From: Nocardia puris
Lineage (GTDB): Bacteria > Actinomycetota > Actinomycetes > Mycobacteriales > Mycobacteriaceae
Length of the DNA stretch: 64,000 nt
NCBI RefSeq assembly: GCF_003315035.1
Contig: NZ_QNRE01000015.1
Location: 62,001-126,000, forward strand
Direction: 5' to 3'
Made by a program: the position numbers and the translations under genes. This document shows positions 50,045 through 59,033 of the stretch, piece by piece. The notes below the pieces were generated by a model. The model worked only from the letters and a program-made list of their open reading frames with translations, was not told the DNA's origin and ran no database searches. Numbering within the stretch: position 1 is the stretch's first letter; every line of letters begins with the position of its first letter.

Positions 50045-52047
50045 GCTTCCACCTCGCGCAGCAGCTCCATGATCTCGCCGACGACGCGCTCGAGATCTCT
50101 GTCGATCTCCGCGAGCGGTCGGGGGGGTTCGTAGGTGTAGAAGTGGCGGGTGAACGGGATTTCGTAGCCGGTCTTGGTCTTATCCCAGTCGATCCACGCG
50201 TTGTCGACGTGTGGCTTCACCTCGGCATCGAAGTAGTCCTGGACGGTCTCGTCGCGAGCCTCGTGTGTCTTGGGGTGCCCGCCCCATCCGAATGGGACGT
50301 TCTCGGTGTCTCGCAGTGCGGGGTCGGGTTCCGGCTCGCCCTTGCTCGTGCCTGAGGTGTACCGGCAGATGTCGGCGGCTTCATCGTGGATTCCGATGGT
50401 CTGCCACAGTGTCTTGCGCTGCGCGGTGGTCAGTGTTAAACCGTGATCGCCGAGGTGTTTTCCGAGCTCGCGGTTGAACTTTTCGCGGTTGAGGTACGGC
50501 TGGTCGCCGAACGACTCCAACGCCTGGCGCAGGCCGGCGATCTGGCCCAGCTTCTTGTGCTCTGTGACCGCCTCGATGGTGTCCGGTGTGCACTCGAAGC
50601 GGAGCTGAAGCGGGCGTTCGACCGTGACGGTCCAGTACGCGAAGTCTCTGTTGCTGAAAACCTTGGTCGGTACGGTGATTTCGTCGTCGACGCTCTGTGT
50701 CTCAGTGAAGGCGCGCACGATTGCTGTGCGGTGCTTGTCGGCGATCTCGACGCGCTTGGAGCCGATCGACTTGCGTAGCTTCGACCCCAGTCCCGTCGCG
50801 TCGATCAGTTGGACGCGGCCTTTGCGGTCGGCCGGTTTGGCGTTGGACAAGATCCACAGGTAGGTGGCGATGCCGGTGTTGTAGAACATGTCGTTGGGCA
50901 GCGCGACGATGGCCTCGATAAGGTCGTTCTCCAGCAGGTGGCCGCGGATGTCGGAGGGGCCAGAGCCGGCTCCGCCGGTGAAGAGGGGGGAGCCGTTGAG
51001 GACGATGCCGGCCTTGCCGCCCCGGCCGCTCTCATCGACGTCGCGCATCTTCGAGGCCACATGCAGTAGGAACAGCATTGCCGCGTCGCCGACAGCTGGC
51101 AGGCCTGGCGCGAAGCGTCCCTGACCGCCGCGGGCGTGTTCGTTCTTCACGTCGGACTCGACGGCCTTCCAATCCGTGCCGAACGGCGGGTTGGACAGGA
51201 CGTAGTCGAAGCGTCGGTCCTCGAAGCGGTCGACGACGAGGGTGTCTCCTTGGCGGACGTTTGACGCGTCCTGCCCGGTGATGAGGAGGTCCGCCTTGCA
51301 GATGGCGTACGTGCGCGGGTTGATCTCTTGGCCGAACAGGGCGGTGGAGGCATCGGGGTTGAGTCCGCGCAGGTGCTCGTCGGCGATGGTGAGCATGCCG
51401 CCTGTGCCAACGGTGGGGTCGTAGATCGACCGTACGGTGCCTCGACCGCGCAGGGCTTCGGTGTCTTCCGCGTAGAGCAGGTCGACGAGGAGCCGGACGA
51501 CGTCGCGTGGTGTGTAGAACTGGCCGGCGCCGTCGTTGGCGGACTCCGCGAACCGGTAGATGAGATTTTCGAACAGGTCACCCATATCGGCGTTGGACAC
51601 CGCGTCCGGCGAGAGGTCGAGTTTCTCGAAGTGGCGGGTGACCTGGGCGAGCCGCTCGCGTGTGTCGAGCGTGCGGATCACATTCTCGAAGTCGAAGGAC
51701 TTGAACACGTCAAGGTTCGCGGAGAACCCGCCGACGTAGTCGATGAGATTCGCGGCCAGGTTGTTCGGGTCCTGCAGTGCCTTCTGCAGCGTGAAGTCGC
51801 TCGTCGTCCAAAACGACAACCCTGCGCTGTCCGCAGTGCGGGTCTTGCGCTTCAAGTGCGTGCGCCGCTGCTGCTCCCCCGGATACTGCGCCACGATCTC
51901 GGCCATCACGTCGCGGTGCGGGGCCATCACGCACTCGAGTCGGCGGAGCACCGTGAACGGGAGGATGACCGAGCCGTACTCGGCCTCGGCGTAGGGGCCC
52001 CGCAGAGTGTCGGCGACGCTCCATACGAAGCTGGACAGGACTGACAC
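50041..52047 (-). CDS. hsdM: Type I restriction enzyme, M (HsdM) subunit
   Basis: About 668 aa from GTG 52047 with an AGGAG about 11 nt upstream; an in-frame extension to 52410 is not coding-like. N6-adenine methyltransferase motifs: FYTPRDVVRLLVDLL, YDPTVGTGGMLTIADEHL (motif I), DYVLSNPPFGTDW (NPPF, motif IV). HsdM N-terminal helical domain is intact (FVWSVADTLRGPYAEAEYG). The C-terminal about 170 residues are longer than usual. With HsdS it methylates the host target. Confidence 0.92.
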   Translation of the reverse strand: MSVLSSFVWSVADTLRGPYAEAEYGSVILPFTVLRRLECVMAPHRDVMAEIVAQYPGEQQRRTHLKRKTRTADSAGLSFWTTSDFTLQKALQDPNNLAANLIDYVGGFSANLDVFKSFDFENVIRTLDTRERLAQVTRHFEKLDLSPDAVSNADMGDLFENLIYRFAESANDGAGQFYTPRDVVRLLVDLLYAEDTEALRGRGTVRSIYDPTVGTGGMLTIADEHLRGLNPDASTALFGQEINPRTYAICKADLLITGQDASNVRQGDTLVVDRFEDRRFDYVLSNPPFGTDWKAVESDVKNEHARGGQGRFAPGLPAVGDAAMLFLLHVASKMRDVDESGRGGKAGIVLNGSPLFTGGAGSGPSDIRGHLLENDLIEAIVALPNDMFYNTGIATYLWILSNAKPADRKGRVQLIDATGLGSKLRKSIGSKRVEIADKHRTAIVRAFTETQSVDDEITVPTKVFSNRDFAYWTVTVERPLQLRFECTPDTIEAVTEHKKLGQIAGLRQALESFGDQPYLNREKFNRELGKHLGDHGLTLTTAQRKTLWQTIGIHDEAADICRYTSGTSKGEPEPDPALRDTENVPFGWGGHPKTHEARDETVQDYFDAEVKPHVDNAWIDWDKTKTGYEIPFTRHFYTYEPPRPLAEIDRDLERVVGEIMELLREVEA

Positions 52048-52387
52048 GACGAATAGTTCTCCTGGTCTGGGAAGAGGCTGAGAGACTCGGCACATCCTAT
52101 CGGCGGACCCTGACACGTCGGGGAGAACGACCTGCCCGACCTCGATCTTTCCGTGGCTGACGCGGTGGACTGATCCGGTTCGGATAGGTGTTTCCGGGGC
52201 CGCGAACGGGCGTGCTGGCCTGGCTTGTTCAGGGGGTTGGCTGCCGGGTTCCACGGCCGGAAGGAGCCGTCCTTTCGTTTCGGGAGGAGGGTTTCTGCTG
52301 GTCGGTCGGGTTTCAGACGCGCGAGTGCGGCGAGCATCAGGCTGGCTGGGAATCCGGCGGCGACGCAACCAGTCCTTTTCAGATCCA
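52048..52387. other. Gap between hsdM and sbcC
   Basis: 340 bp without a convincing gene. It must contain the hsdM promoter and possibly the end of the sbcCD transcript. No repeat, palindrome or terminator stood out. Some weak coding character on the minus strand is not supported by a start. Confidence 0.4.
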
Positions 52388-55300
52388 CTACATCGTCGCC
52401 TGTAGACCATCGGTTAGATCTGAGTTCACGAGTTCGTCTCGTTCGGCGGCGGTGAGCCAGCGTGCGGTGGATCCGGTGGTCTCGCGTTGAATCCACAAGA
52501 CGTCATCGACGGCTTCGGCAACGGCGCGGAGGTGGCTGACGACCATGACATGGCGGTCGCTTCCGGCCTGGGTCCGCAGGACGTCCAGGGCTGTGTCGAG
52601 GACCTCGGTGTCGAGGGTGGCGAAGCCTTCGTCGAGGAACAGTGATCCCAGGCGGGGGCCGCTGCGCGAGTGGAGTTCGGCGAGGGACAGGGCCAATGCG
52701 AGAGACGCGAGGAACTTTTCGCCGCCGGAGAGTCGGTTCGCGCTGTGCACGACACCGCTGCTGCGGCTGACGATGTCGAAATTCTCGGCGAAGCCGAAAT
52801 CGTCGCCGGTCAGCTCGGCAAGCAGATCGCTGGCGATACTCAGCAGTGCACGGGTGTTGTGGGCGATGAAATGGCTGAGAAATTTGGCGTCGACGAGGTG
52901 GACTCGCAGTACCTCGACCGCGTCACGACGGGCTGTTGCTGCGGCGATGGCGAATTCGAGGTCGGCGGCGGGTCGCACGTGGGCCTGGGCGGCCGCCTCC
53001 GCGATGCGCAGTTCCTCGGCTTGTCGGCTTGCGGTCGTTTTGGCTTCGACCAGCGGATGCAAGGCGTTGGGAGCGGACAGATCAGCTGACGGGTCGAACC
53101 CATCGATATCGCCGAGCGTTTCGGCGATCTGACGCATCTTCGCGGTGGCGGCCTCGGCGGCGTGATGGTGCTTGTTGCTGATTTCGGCCAGCTCGCGGTT
53201 CACGGTGTCGGTGAGTTGTGCCAACGCGGCAGCGAATTCCCGGACACCGGTGATGTCCGGTTTCACCGGTCGGTCCGGAACCCGATGATCGAGGTGGTGC
53301 TCGGTGAGCGTGGAGGTGACGGTGTCTTCCCACAGGCGCAACCCCCGGTACAGGTCGGCCAATGGATTGTCGATCTGTGCGCGGATTGCCTGATCAATGG
53401 TCCTTTGCTCGACCAGGATTCCGTTGATCTCCCGCTGGACGTCGTCCCGTCGCTCGACGAGCTGCTGCACCTGCGACATCTTGTCCGCGATCACCGCCGC
53501 CGCCGCGGTCGTCTGCTCGGGGCCGATATCGCTGATCTCGGTGGGGAGCAGGGCACGGATGTGGCCTGGCAGCGCGTCGATGTCTGCTGCGGTGCGTTGG
53601 AGAGCCGCCGTGAGTCGCTTCGAATCTGCGGCTGCGGCGCGCACCGCCTCCTTGTGCCGGTCCTTGCGATTGCTCAACGCCGCGCGCTCGGCGTCGAGAA
53701 TCGCGGTGTGGCTGTCAGCGTGGCGACGTAGCGAGCGGGCGTGCTCGTCGGCAGCTCGTTCGCAATGGGCGACGTCGGTGGCGATGGCGCCAGTCAGCTG
53801 ATCGAGATCGATGTCGGTTCCCGGCTGGGACAACGCGGTTGTCGCGGACAGCAGGGTTGCCGCGGCGGTGACCGCATCGAAAGTCTCTGCGGCGGTGGCC
53901 AATTCAACCATCAGTCGGCTGGCACTGTCGGTGGCGTCGACAACATCGGTCCGTGCCGTCTCGAGGTTCTGTCGCAGCTGGTTCGCCTGTTCCCGGGTGA
54001 GGTCTACCGTGGCCTGCGCCCGGGCGCGTTCGTCGGTGAGGCGATTGTGGTCGCGCTGGGCCTCACGGTGCGCGGCCTTCGCCTGGCGCAGGTCGGTTGC
54101 GGTGGCTGCGGCGTGCGGGGTGAAGGACTCCGCGAGCTGGCGATGACACACCGGGCAGTCGTCGCCGGGGCGTAGATCGCTGGCGATCGCGGCGGATTGA
54201 TTGCGCTGCGTCACCGCGGCGACCGCGGCTTCGGCTGCCCGTAGGGCTGTACCCGCGGCGGACTCCGCGGCTGTCAACCCGGCAGCGATCCGCTGCGACT
54301 CCGCCAGCTGGTCGAGCGCATCGTGGTGCGCGCGGGAGGTGTCGGCGGCGTGCAGCGCGGCAGCGATTGCGCCGGAGATTCCGGCCCGGAGGGTCTCCGC
54401 GCGGTCGTGGACCGATGCGGCTACACGTTCGGCAGCGTCGGCGGCTGCGGTGAGCGGTGCGGCCTGCTCCACACGAGCGGCCAGTTCTTGTTCCGCGGTG
54501 GCGATCCGGTCGCTCTCCACGGTGAGCTGAGCCGCACGTGTGCCGGCTGCAGCGCGGGCGTCGCGATGCTCCGTCACGCGCGCAGCCAGACCGTCGATAG
54601 TGACCGCGGCCTTGCCGAGCGCGACCAGTCCCTCACCAGCCTTCTCGCAGGCGGCGATCCGGCTCACCAGATCGGACTCCTGGGTCTTCGCTTCGACCGA
54701 GCGAGCGCTGAGCCCCGCAGCCTCGGTGGCGAGCTGATCCGCGAGGGGTTGCAGGTCGTCGAGAGCTGCCATGGGGTTGGCCGCAGCGTGGTCGCGGAGG
54801 CGCCGCACGGCGTCTGAGGCGCGGCCTTCGGCCAGCTGCGACATCGAGGCCTGTTCGCGTAGATCCGAGATCGAATCGAGGGCGGTGGCCAGATGCGCGG
54901 CTCGCGACTCGGACTCTGCTGCTCGCATGCCCGCATCACGCGCGGCCTGCGCCGGATCCTCCGGCATCGCCTTGCGCTTGAAGCAGGCTTGCCCGATCAG
55001 GCCGTCGAGTCGTTCCTTCTGCTTCTCGGCGAGTCGACGTGCCTCGGTCAACGAATCCGCGCCGAACAGTTCCCGGAGGCGAGCGGTGCGCTCCTTGGTG
55101 GGAGCGGTTAGGAGTTGATCGAATCGGCCCTGCGGCAGCAGTCCGACGCGCAGAAAGGTCTCATAGCCCATCCCCAGGATGGATTCGATCCGGGCGTCGA
55201 CCGGTTTGGCGCGGTCGACCTCCTCACCGGTGTCGAGATTGATGAGGTGATGGCGCCCGGCATTGGGGTTGCTGGCGTGCATCGTGCGCCTCACCCGCCA

Positions 55301-55552
55301 GCGCTGCCCGTCGTGCCGGAAGGTGAACTCCACACTCATGGCGTCACAGTCGTCCGCGATGAGCTGGCCGGAACTGCGGGCGTCCCACGTGGTTCCGCGG
55401 AACAAAGCGTAGGTGATGGCTTCCAACAGGCTGCTCTTGCCGCCGCCGGTGTTACCCAGCATCGCGGTCAGGCCTTTGCCGGTGAAGTCCACGGTGACCA
55501 CCGTGGAGTAGCTGCGGAACCCGCTGACCGTCAGAGTCAGTGGCTGCATCAC
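52388..55552 (-). CDS. sbcC: SbcC-like exonuclease subunit (SMC-type ATPase)
   Basis: 1054 aa. Walker A GNTGGGKSSLLEAITYALF near the N-terminus, two long coiled coils separated by a zinc hook GDDCPVCHRQL, and the C-terminal signature LSGGEKFLASLALALSLAEL with Walker B SLFLDEGFATLD. Overlaps sbcD by 4 bp. With SbcD it cleaves DNA hairpins and protein-blocked ends. Its position between a restriction system and an unidentified nuclease-helicase operon suggests a role in phage defence here; a housekeeping role is possible. Confidence 0.9.
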   Translation of the reverse strand: MMQPLTLTVSGFRSYSTVVTVDFTGKGLTAMLGNTGGGKSSLLEAITYALFRGTTWDARSSGQLIADDCDAMSVEFTFRHDGQRWRVRRTMHASNPNAGRHHLINLDTGEEVDRAKPVDARIESILGMGYETFLRVGLLPQGRFDQLLTAPTKERTARLRELFGADSLTEARRLAEKQKERLDGLIGQACFKRKAMPEDPAQAARDAGMRAAESESRAAHLATALDSISDLREQASMSQLAEGRASDAVRRLRDHAAANPMAALDDLQPLADQLATEAAGLSARSVEAKTQESDLVSRIAACEKAGEGLVALGKAAVTIDGLAARVTEHRDARAAAGTRAAQLTVESDRIATAEQELAARVEQAAPLTAAADAAERVAASVHDRAETLRAGISGAIAAALHAADTSRAHHDALDQLAESQRIAAGLTAAESAAGTALRAAEAAVAAVTQRNQSAAIASDLRPGDDCPVCHRQLAESFTPHAAATATDLRQAKAAHREAQRDHNRLTDERARAQATVDLTREQANQLRQNLETARTDVVDATDSASRLMVELATAAETFDAVTAAATLLSATTALSQPGTDIDLDQLTGAIATDVAHCERAADEHARSLRRHADSHTAILDAERAALSNRKDRHKEAVRAAAADSKRLTAALQRTAADIDALPGHIRALLPTEISDIGPEQTTAAAAVIADKMSQVQQLVERRDDVQREINGILVEQRTIDQAIRAQIDNPLADLYRGLRLWEDTVTSTLTEHHLDHRVPDRPVKPDITGVREFAAALAQLTDTVNRELAEISNKHHHAAEAATAKMRQIAETLGDIDGFDPSADLSAPNALHPLVEAKTTASRQAEELRIAEAAAQAHVRPAADLEFAIAAATARRDAVEVLRVHLVDAKFLSHFIAHNTRALLSIASDLLAELTGDDFGFAENFDIVSRSSGVVHSANRLSGGEKFLASLALALSLAELHSRSGPRLGSLFLDEGFATLDTEVLDTALDVLRTQAGSDRHVMVVSHLRAVAEAVDDVLWIQRETTGSTARWLTAAERDELVNSDLTDGLQATM

Positions 55553-56862
55553 CGCACCGCCGATCCGTCGGTGGCGAATCCGGGCAGCAGTCCGGCCCGG
55601 TCCACGTCGTCGAGGCCGTGCCCGTCGATGGCGGCGGTGAGCAGTTTCTCTTCACAACACGGTGCGGGATCTATGGGATCGGGTTCGCTCTGCAAGTGGG
55701 CCAGAGCGGCCATGACGTGGTCGAGGCGTCGGCCGGTCACCTCGCGGTCGATCAGATAGTCGTGCAACAGGCTTTCGGCGCTGGGCACTTCAGCGGTCGC
55801 GGCGGAACGGTCGAGGATCGGGCTGGCTGTTCCCGCACGACGCTCTTGGATGTCGATGATCGTGGCGTGCGGCAGCATCGCTGCGAGGGTTTCCGACAGC
55901 CCGAGGGTGGGGCTGTCGGTATCGACGATCGCTTTGACCCAGGCGTCTCCGACACGCCTTGCGCGCTGGGCGATCTCGTCCAACGTGCCGGTCAGCTTCA
56001 CCAGCCGACGGCCGGAACTCAGCGGGACCAGTTCGATCCGAGGGTCCTTGCCGGGATCGATCTCGACCAGCACGACGCTCTTGGTGTCCTTGGTCTCGCC
56101 GAAGTCCAGCTGCAGCGGGCTGCCGGCGTAGTGGGCAGGGAATCCGACGCTGTCGATGCGTTGCGGCTTGTGAATATGCCCCAGCGCACCGTAGTCGACC
56201 AGCGGCAGCCTCGCCGCTGGCACTGCGTAGTCCGACCTCAGCGAGATCGGGCGCTCGGAGTGTGAAGGGGTCGCACCTTCCACGAACAGGTGCGCGGCGT
56301 AGACCAGAATGTCGCGAGGCCCCCGTCCGGCGCCGAGCCGCCGGTAGACCTCGCCCTGCACGTGCCGCATCTGCTGGGCGAATGATGTCGTGGCAGTGCC
56401 GGGATCGGCGAGGTCGTAGGTGAACCGATTGGGGTGCAGGTACGCCAGCGCGCCTATGCGGATGGTGTGTTCGCCATCGGCGGCGGGGTACTCGGCGACC
56501 ATGGGACCGCCGGAGCCGGTGTCGGTCACGAACCTCACCCGATGGTCGGGGGTATGCCCAGCCGCATCGAGTACGTACTGCAGGAAGGTGAGGACCGGGC
56601 GGGTGTCGTGGTTGCCGGCCACGACCACGGTCGGTGCGATCCGCCCGAGTCGCCGCAGCGTCTCCGACGCCAGACGCAGATCGTCGAGGCTCGGGCGGGA
56701 CCCGTCGAACAGATCTCCGCTGTGCACAATGAGGTCGGGTGCGAAATTCTCTGCGATCGAGACGATTTCGGCCAGAACGGCCGCGAACTCGATATCGCGT
56801 CGGCGGCGTCCGATGTGGCGGCCCAGATGCCAGTCGGAAGTGTGGAAGATGCGTCCGGTCAC
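55549..56862 (-). CDS. sbcD: SbcD-like nuclease subunit (Mre11-type)
   Basis: 437 aa from GTG 56862 with GGAG 8 nt upstream (a longer frame to 56934 exists). Metallophosphoesterase motifs in order: FHTSDWHLGRHIG, LIVHSGDLFDGSRP, VVVAGNHDTRP, and GALGHIHKPQ. Its start faces the 56998 gene across 135 bp, so one divergent promoter region probably serves both operons. Confidence 0.92.
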   Translation of the reverse strand: MTGRIFHTSDWHLGRHIGRRRRDIEFAAVLAEIVSIAENFAPDLIVHSGDLFDGSRPSLDDLRLASETLRRLGRIAPTVVVAGNHDTRPVLTFLQYVLDAAGHTPDHRVRFVTDTGSGGPMVAEYPAADGEHTIRIGALAYLHPNRFTYDLADPGTATTSFAQQMRHVQGEVYRRLGAGRGPRDILVYAAHLFVEGATPSHSERPISLRSDYAVPAARLPLVDYGALGHIHKPQRIDSVGFPAHYAGSPLQLDFGETKDTKSVVLVEIDPGKDPRIELVPLSSGRRLVKLTGTLDEIAQRARRVGDAWVKAIVDTDSPTLGLSETLAAMLPHATIIDIQERRAGTASPILDRSAATAEVPSAESLLHDYLIDREVTGRRLDHVMAALAHLQSEPDPIDPAPCCEEKLLTAAIDGHGLDDVDRAGLLPGFATDGSAVR

Positions 56863-56961
56863 GAGAGATTCTCCGAGAAGGGGTGGACGGCTCACTATGC
56901 GCCGTCGCGGATCGAATGGGAGGCCGAGCGACACCGACCATACCGCATTCCCGGGAGAAAA

Positions 56962-56997
56962 TCTGGAACATTCTGGAACTCTGGTATCGTCCTCGGT
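56962..56997 (+). promoter_or_regulatory. Leaderless promoter with phased repeats
   Basis: Two TCTGGAAC repeats (56962-56969 and 56972-56979), 10 bp apart, on one face of the helix and placed where the -35 should be. TATCGT (56985-56990) lies 7 nt before ATG 56998. Suggests a repressor- or activator-controlled leaderless transcript. Confidence 0.55.
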
Positions 56998-57834
56998 ATG
57001 AGCGAGCCGCTGGACGTGCTGGAGAAGAACATCGCCGAGCTACGTCGGGCGATCCGGGACGCTTCCTCAGCCGGCGATGCCGAACGCGCCGCCGAGTTGC
57101 GTGCCCAGCTGCGCCGCGCGGAACGGGCCTGGGACAGCCTCGTCGAAGTAGCGGACTCCGCCCCCGGACTCGTTGCGGCAGAACCTGCGCCAACGGCGGC
57201 GGCGTCGCAGGCGACCATGCTGCCCGCGCGCGAGCACGCGCACCGGGCGTTGATGCTGTTGCAGGCACCGGCGGCGCCGAAGCTGATCGTCAGCGTGCAC
57301 GAGGCGTTCTTTCCCGGCGAGCTGTCGGCATCGAAACTGTCGAGCCTGCGGCGCGACGAGGAACGGTCCTACCGCGCCGCGCCCGGCGCCCGTCCGTACT
57401 ATCTGTGCCCGGCGCTGACCCACGATCTACTCGGACCTGCCCGCGCGCTTGTCACGATCAGCACCTGGTCGCTGGAACAGCGGATCATCGGCCCGCTGTC
57501 GCCGCGAGTCGGCTTCCTCGGCAGCGCGATCAACATCGCCGAGGCGGTTCGACAGGCTCGCACCACCGACACAGGCCCGACCCCGGCCGCGCAACGCCTG
57601 CTGTGGCGCTTCGCGGCAAATATTCCCGACGCGACGGACCCGGCCTCCGGCGGCGCCGCAGCCGATCCACGACGCGTCATCGATGCCGCCGCCGCGGAAC
57701 TGGCCATCCACGCCCCGGCCGATCACGCCACTCGCGTGAGCTCCGCGCGGCGCGCCCGCAAACAGCTCAGCGATGGCCAACAGCTGTTCGGAGCCCAGCT
57801 ACAGCAGCTCAACCAGGCGCGGTCGAGCAGCTGA
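56998..57834 (+). CDS. Hypothetical coiled-coil protein (278 aa), first gene of nuclease-helicase operon
   Basis: ATG 56998. Residues 1-50 form a charged coiled coil (VLEKNIAELRRAIRDASSAG, LRAQLRRAERAW). The middle (85-175) may be a winged-helix-like domain (HRALMLLQAPAAPKLIVSVHE, SASKLSSLRRDEERS, then RPYYLCPALTHD). The rest is helical and alanine-rich. Could be the operon's regulator or a small structural subunit; no family recognised. Followed 56 bp later by the nuclease gene. Confidence 0.65.
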   Translation: MSEPLDVLEKNIAELRRAIRDASSAGDAERAAELRAQLRRAERAWDSLVEVADSAPGLVAAEPAPTAAASQATMLPAREHAHRALMLLQAPAAPKLIVSVHEAFFPGELSASKLSSLRRDEERSYRAAPGARPYYLCPALTHDLLGPARALVTISTWSLEQRIIGPLSPRVGFLGSAINIAEAVRQARTTDTGPTPAAQRLLWRFAANIPDATDPASGGAAADPRRVIDAAAAELAIHAPADHATRVSSARRARKQLSDGQQLFGAQLQQLNQARSSS

Positions 57835-57890
57835 CGCCGCGCACGCCCACCCCCTCTACCCACCTACCCACCTCGAGGAAACCGAATCCT

Positions 57891-59033
57891 GTGAAGGTAG
57901 CCCCCGACAAGAGGCTCGACGTGCTGCGCGGATCCGCGGCCCGCCTGCCCTACAACGCTCGATCCCTCGCGGCACTCGAGAACAATCCGCGCTGCGCGCT
58001 GCGCGCGGTCCTGGACGCGTCGGGCTCGGACAAGAGCGCGATCGCCGCCCACGCCGGATACCCGACCACCTACGGGCAGTCCGTCTTCGCCATCACCCGC
58101 GGCAACTCGTTCGAGGCGATGGTCAAGGCGAACGGTGGCGCCGAATTGCTCCGCATTCTGCGCGAGACGCTGGAACTCGACCCGACAGAGGTCGGGCACG
58201 CCGACCTCAACGAGGTCGCCGGCGACGCCACGCCCTCTGTCCGCCACGCCAAGACCTGCCAGCAGCTCGTCGGGGTGGCACGCGGTGAGATCGAGGGCAC
58301 CCTGTTTGACCACCCGATGTTGCGGTTGGTCGTGGGAGGGTACCCGGTCTTCCTCGAACCGGACCTCGTCGCCTTCCGGGTCCGCGGCAAGTTCTACATC
58401 GTGGAGATCAAGAGTTTCCCGATCATCGACGGGCAGGCGAACCCGGCGCTGCTGCGCTCGGCGACGACTCAGGCCGCCGCGTACATCATCGCGCTGCGCG
58501 CGATGTTCGCCGAGCACGGGATCGAACCGGACGCGGTGGCGGACACGGTCGTGCTGGTGGCGCCGAAGAACTTCAGCAACCGCGCCGTCGGCGCGACGGT
58601 CGACGCGTGCAAACAGGTCCGCAACCTCGCTCGCCAGCTGAGGCGGATTGAGAAGGTCGTCGACCTGGTCGACCAGCTCCCGGAAGGCTTGACCTTCGAC
58701 CTGGGAGTCGGCAGTGACGGTGAGCCGCGACGCCCGGTCGACAAGCTTGTGGAGGCATTGGAGGCAGTCCCGGCGAACTACCGCCCGGAATGCTTAAGCC
58801 ATTGCGAGATGGCGCGCTTCTGCCGTTCCCGAGCCCGCGAGAGCGCGTCCCTGGATGTCCTGGGCTCGGCTGTGCGTGAACAGTTCGGCGGGATCGATAC
58901 CGCCACAATGGCATTGGGTCTGGCACGTGGTGAACTGATCCCGGCCCCCGACCAGGTCGAGATCGCCGCTGCGTTGCGGCATGCGGCCCGGCTGCGCGGC
59001 GAAGTGACCGCCGCCGACGCCGGAGGTGCGTGA
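57891..59033 (+). CDS. Cas4/AddB-like Fe-S PD-(D/E)xK nuclease
   Basis: 380 aa, GTG 57891 with GAGGAA nearby. RecB-family nuclease motifs: D158 (LEPDLVAF), E172-x-K174 (IVEIKSF) and Q194-x3-Y198 (TTQAAAYI). Cysteines C35 (NNPRCALR), C301, C305 and C311 (ECLSHCEMARFCRSR) fit the four-Cys iron-sulfur clamp of Cas4 and AddB. Predicted ssDNA-directed exonuclease. It is a stand-alone protein, with no cas1 or cas2 nearby, so not part of CRISPR adaptation. Overlaps the next gene by 4 bp. Confidence 0.82.
   Translation: MKVAPDKRLDVLRGSAARLPYNARSLAALENNPRCALRAVLDASGSDKSAIAAHAGYPTTYGQSVFAITRGNSFEAMVKANGGAELLRILRETLELDPTEVGHADLNEVAGDATPSVRHAKTCQQLVGVARGEIEGTLFDHPMLRLVVGGYPVFLEPDLVAFRVRGKFYIVEIKSFPIIDGQANPALLRSATTQAAAYIIALRAMFAEHGIEPDAVADTVVLVAPKNFSNRAVGATVDACKQVRNLARQLRRIEKVVDLVDQLPEGLTFDLGVGSDGEPRRPVDKLVEALEAVPANYRPECLSHCEMARFCRSRARESASLDVLGSAVREQFGGIDTATMALGLARGELIPAPDQVEIAAALRHAARLRGEVTAADAGGA

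Noticed and set aside
57891..59033. Cas4 of a CRISPR-Cas locus
   Set aside because: Motifs are Cas4-like but no cas1, cas2, effector or repeat array exists in the window.
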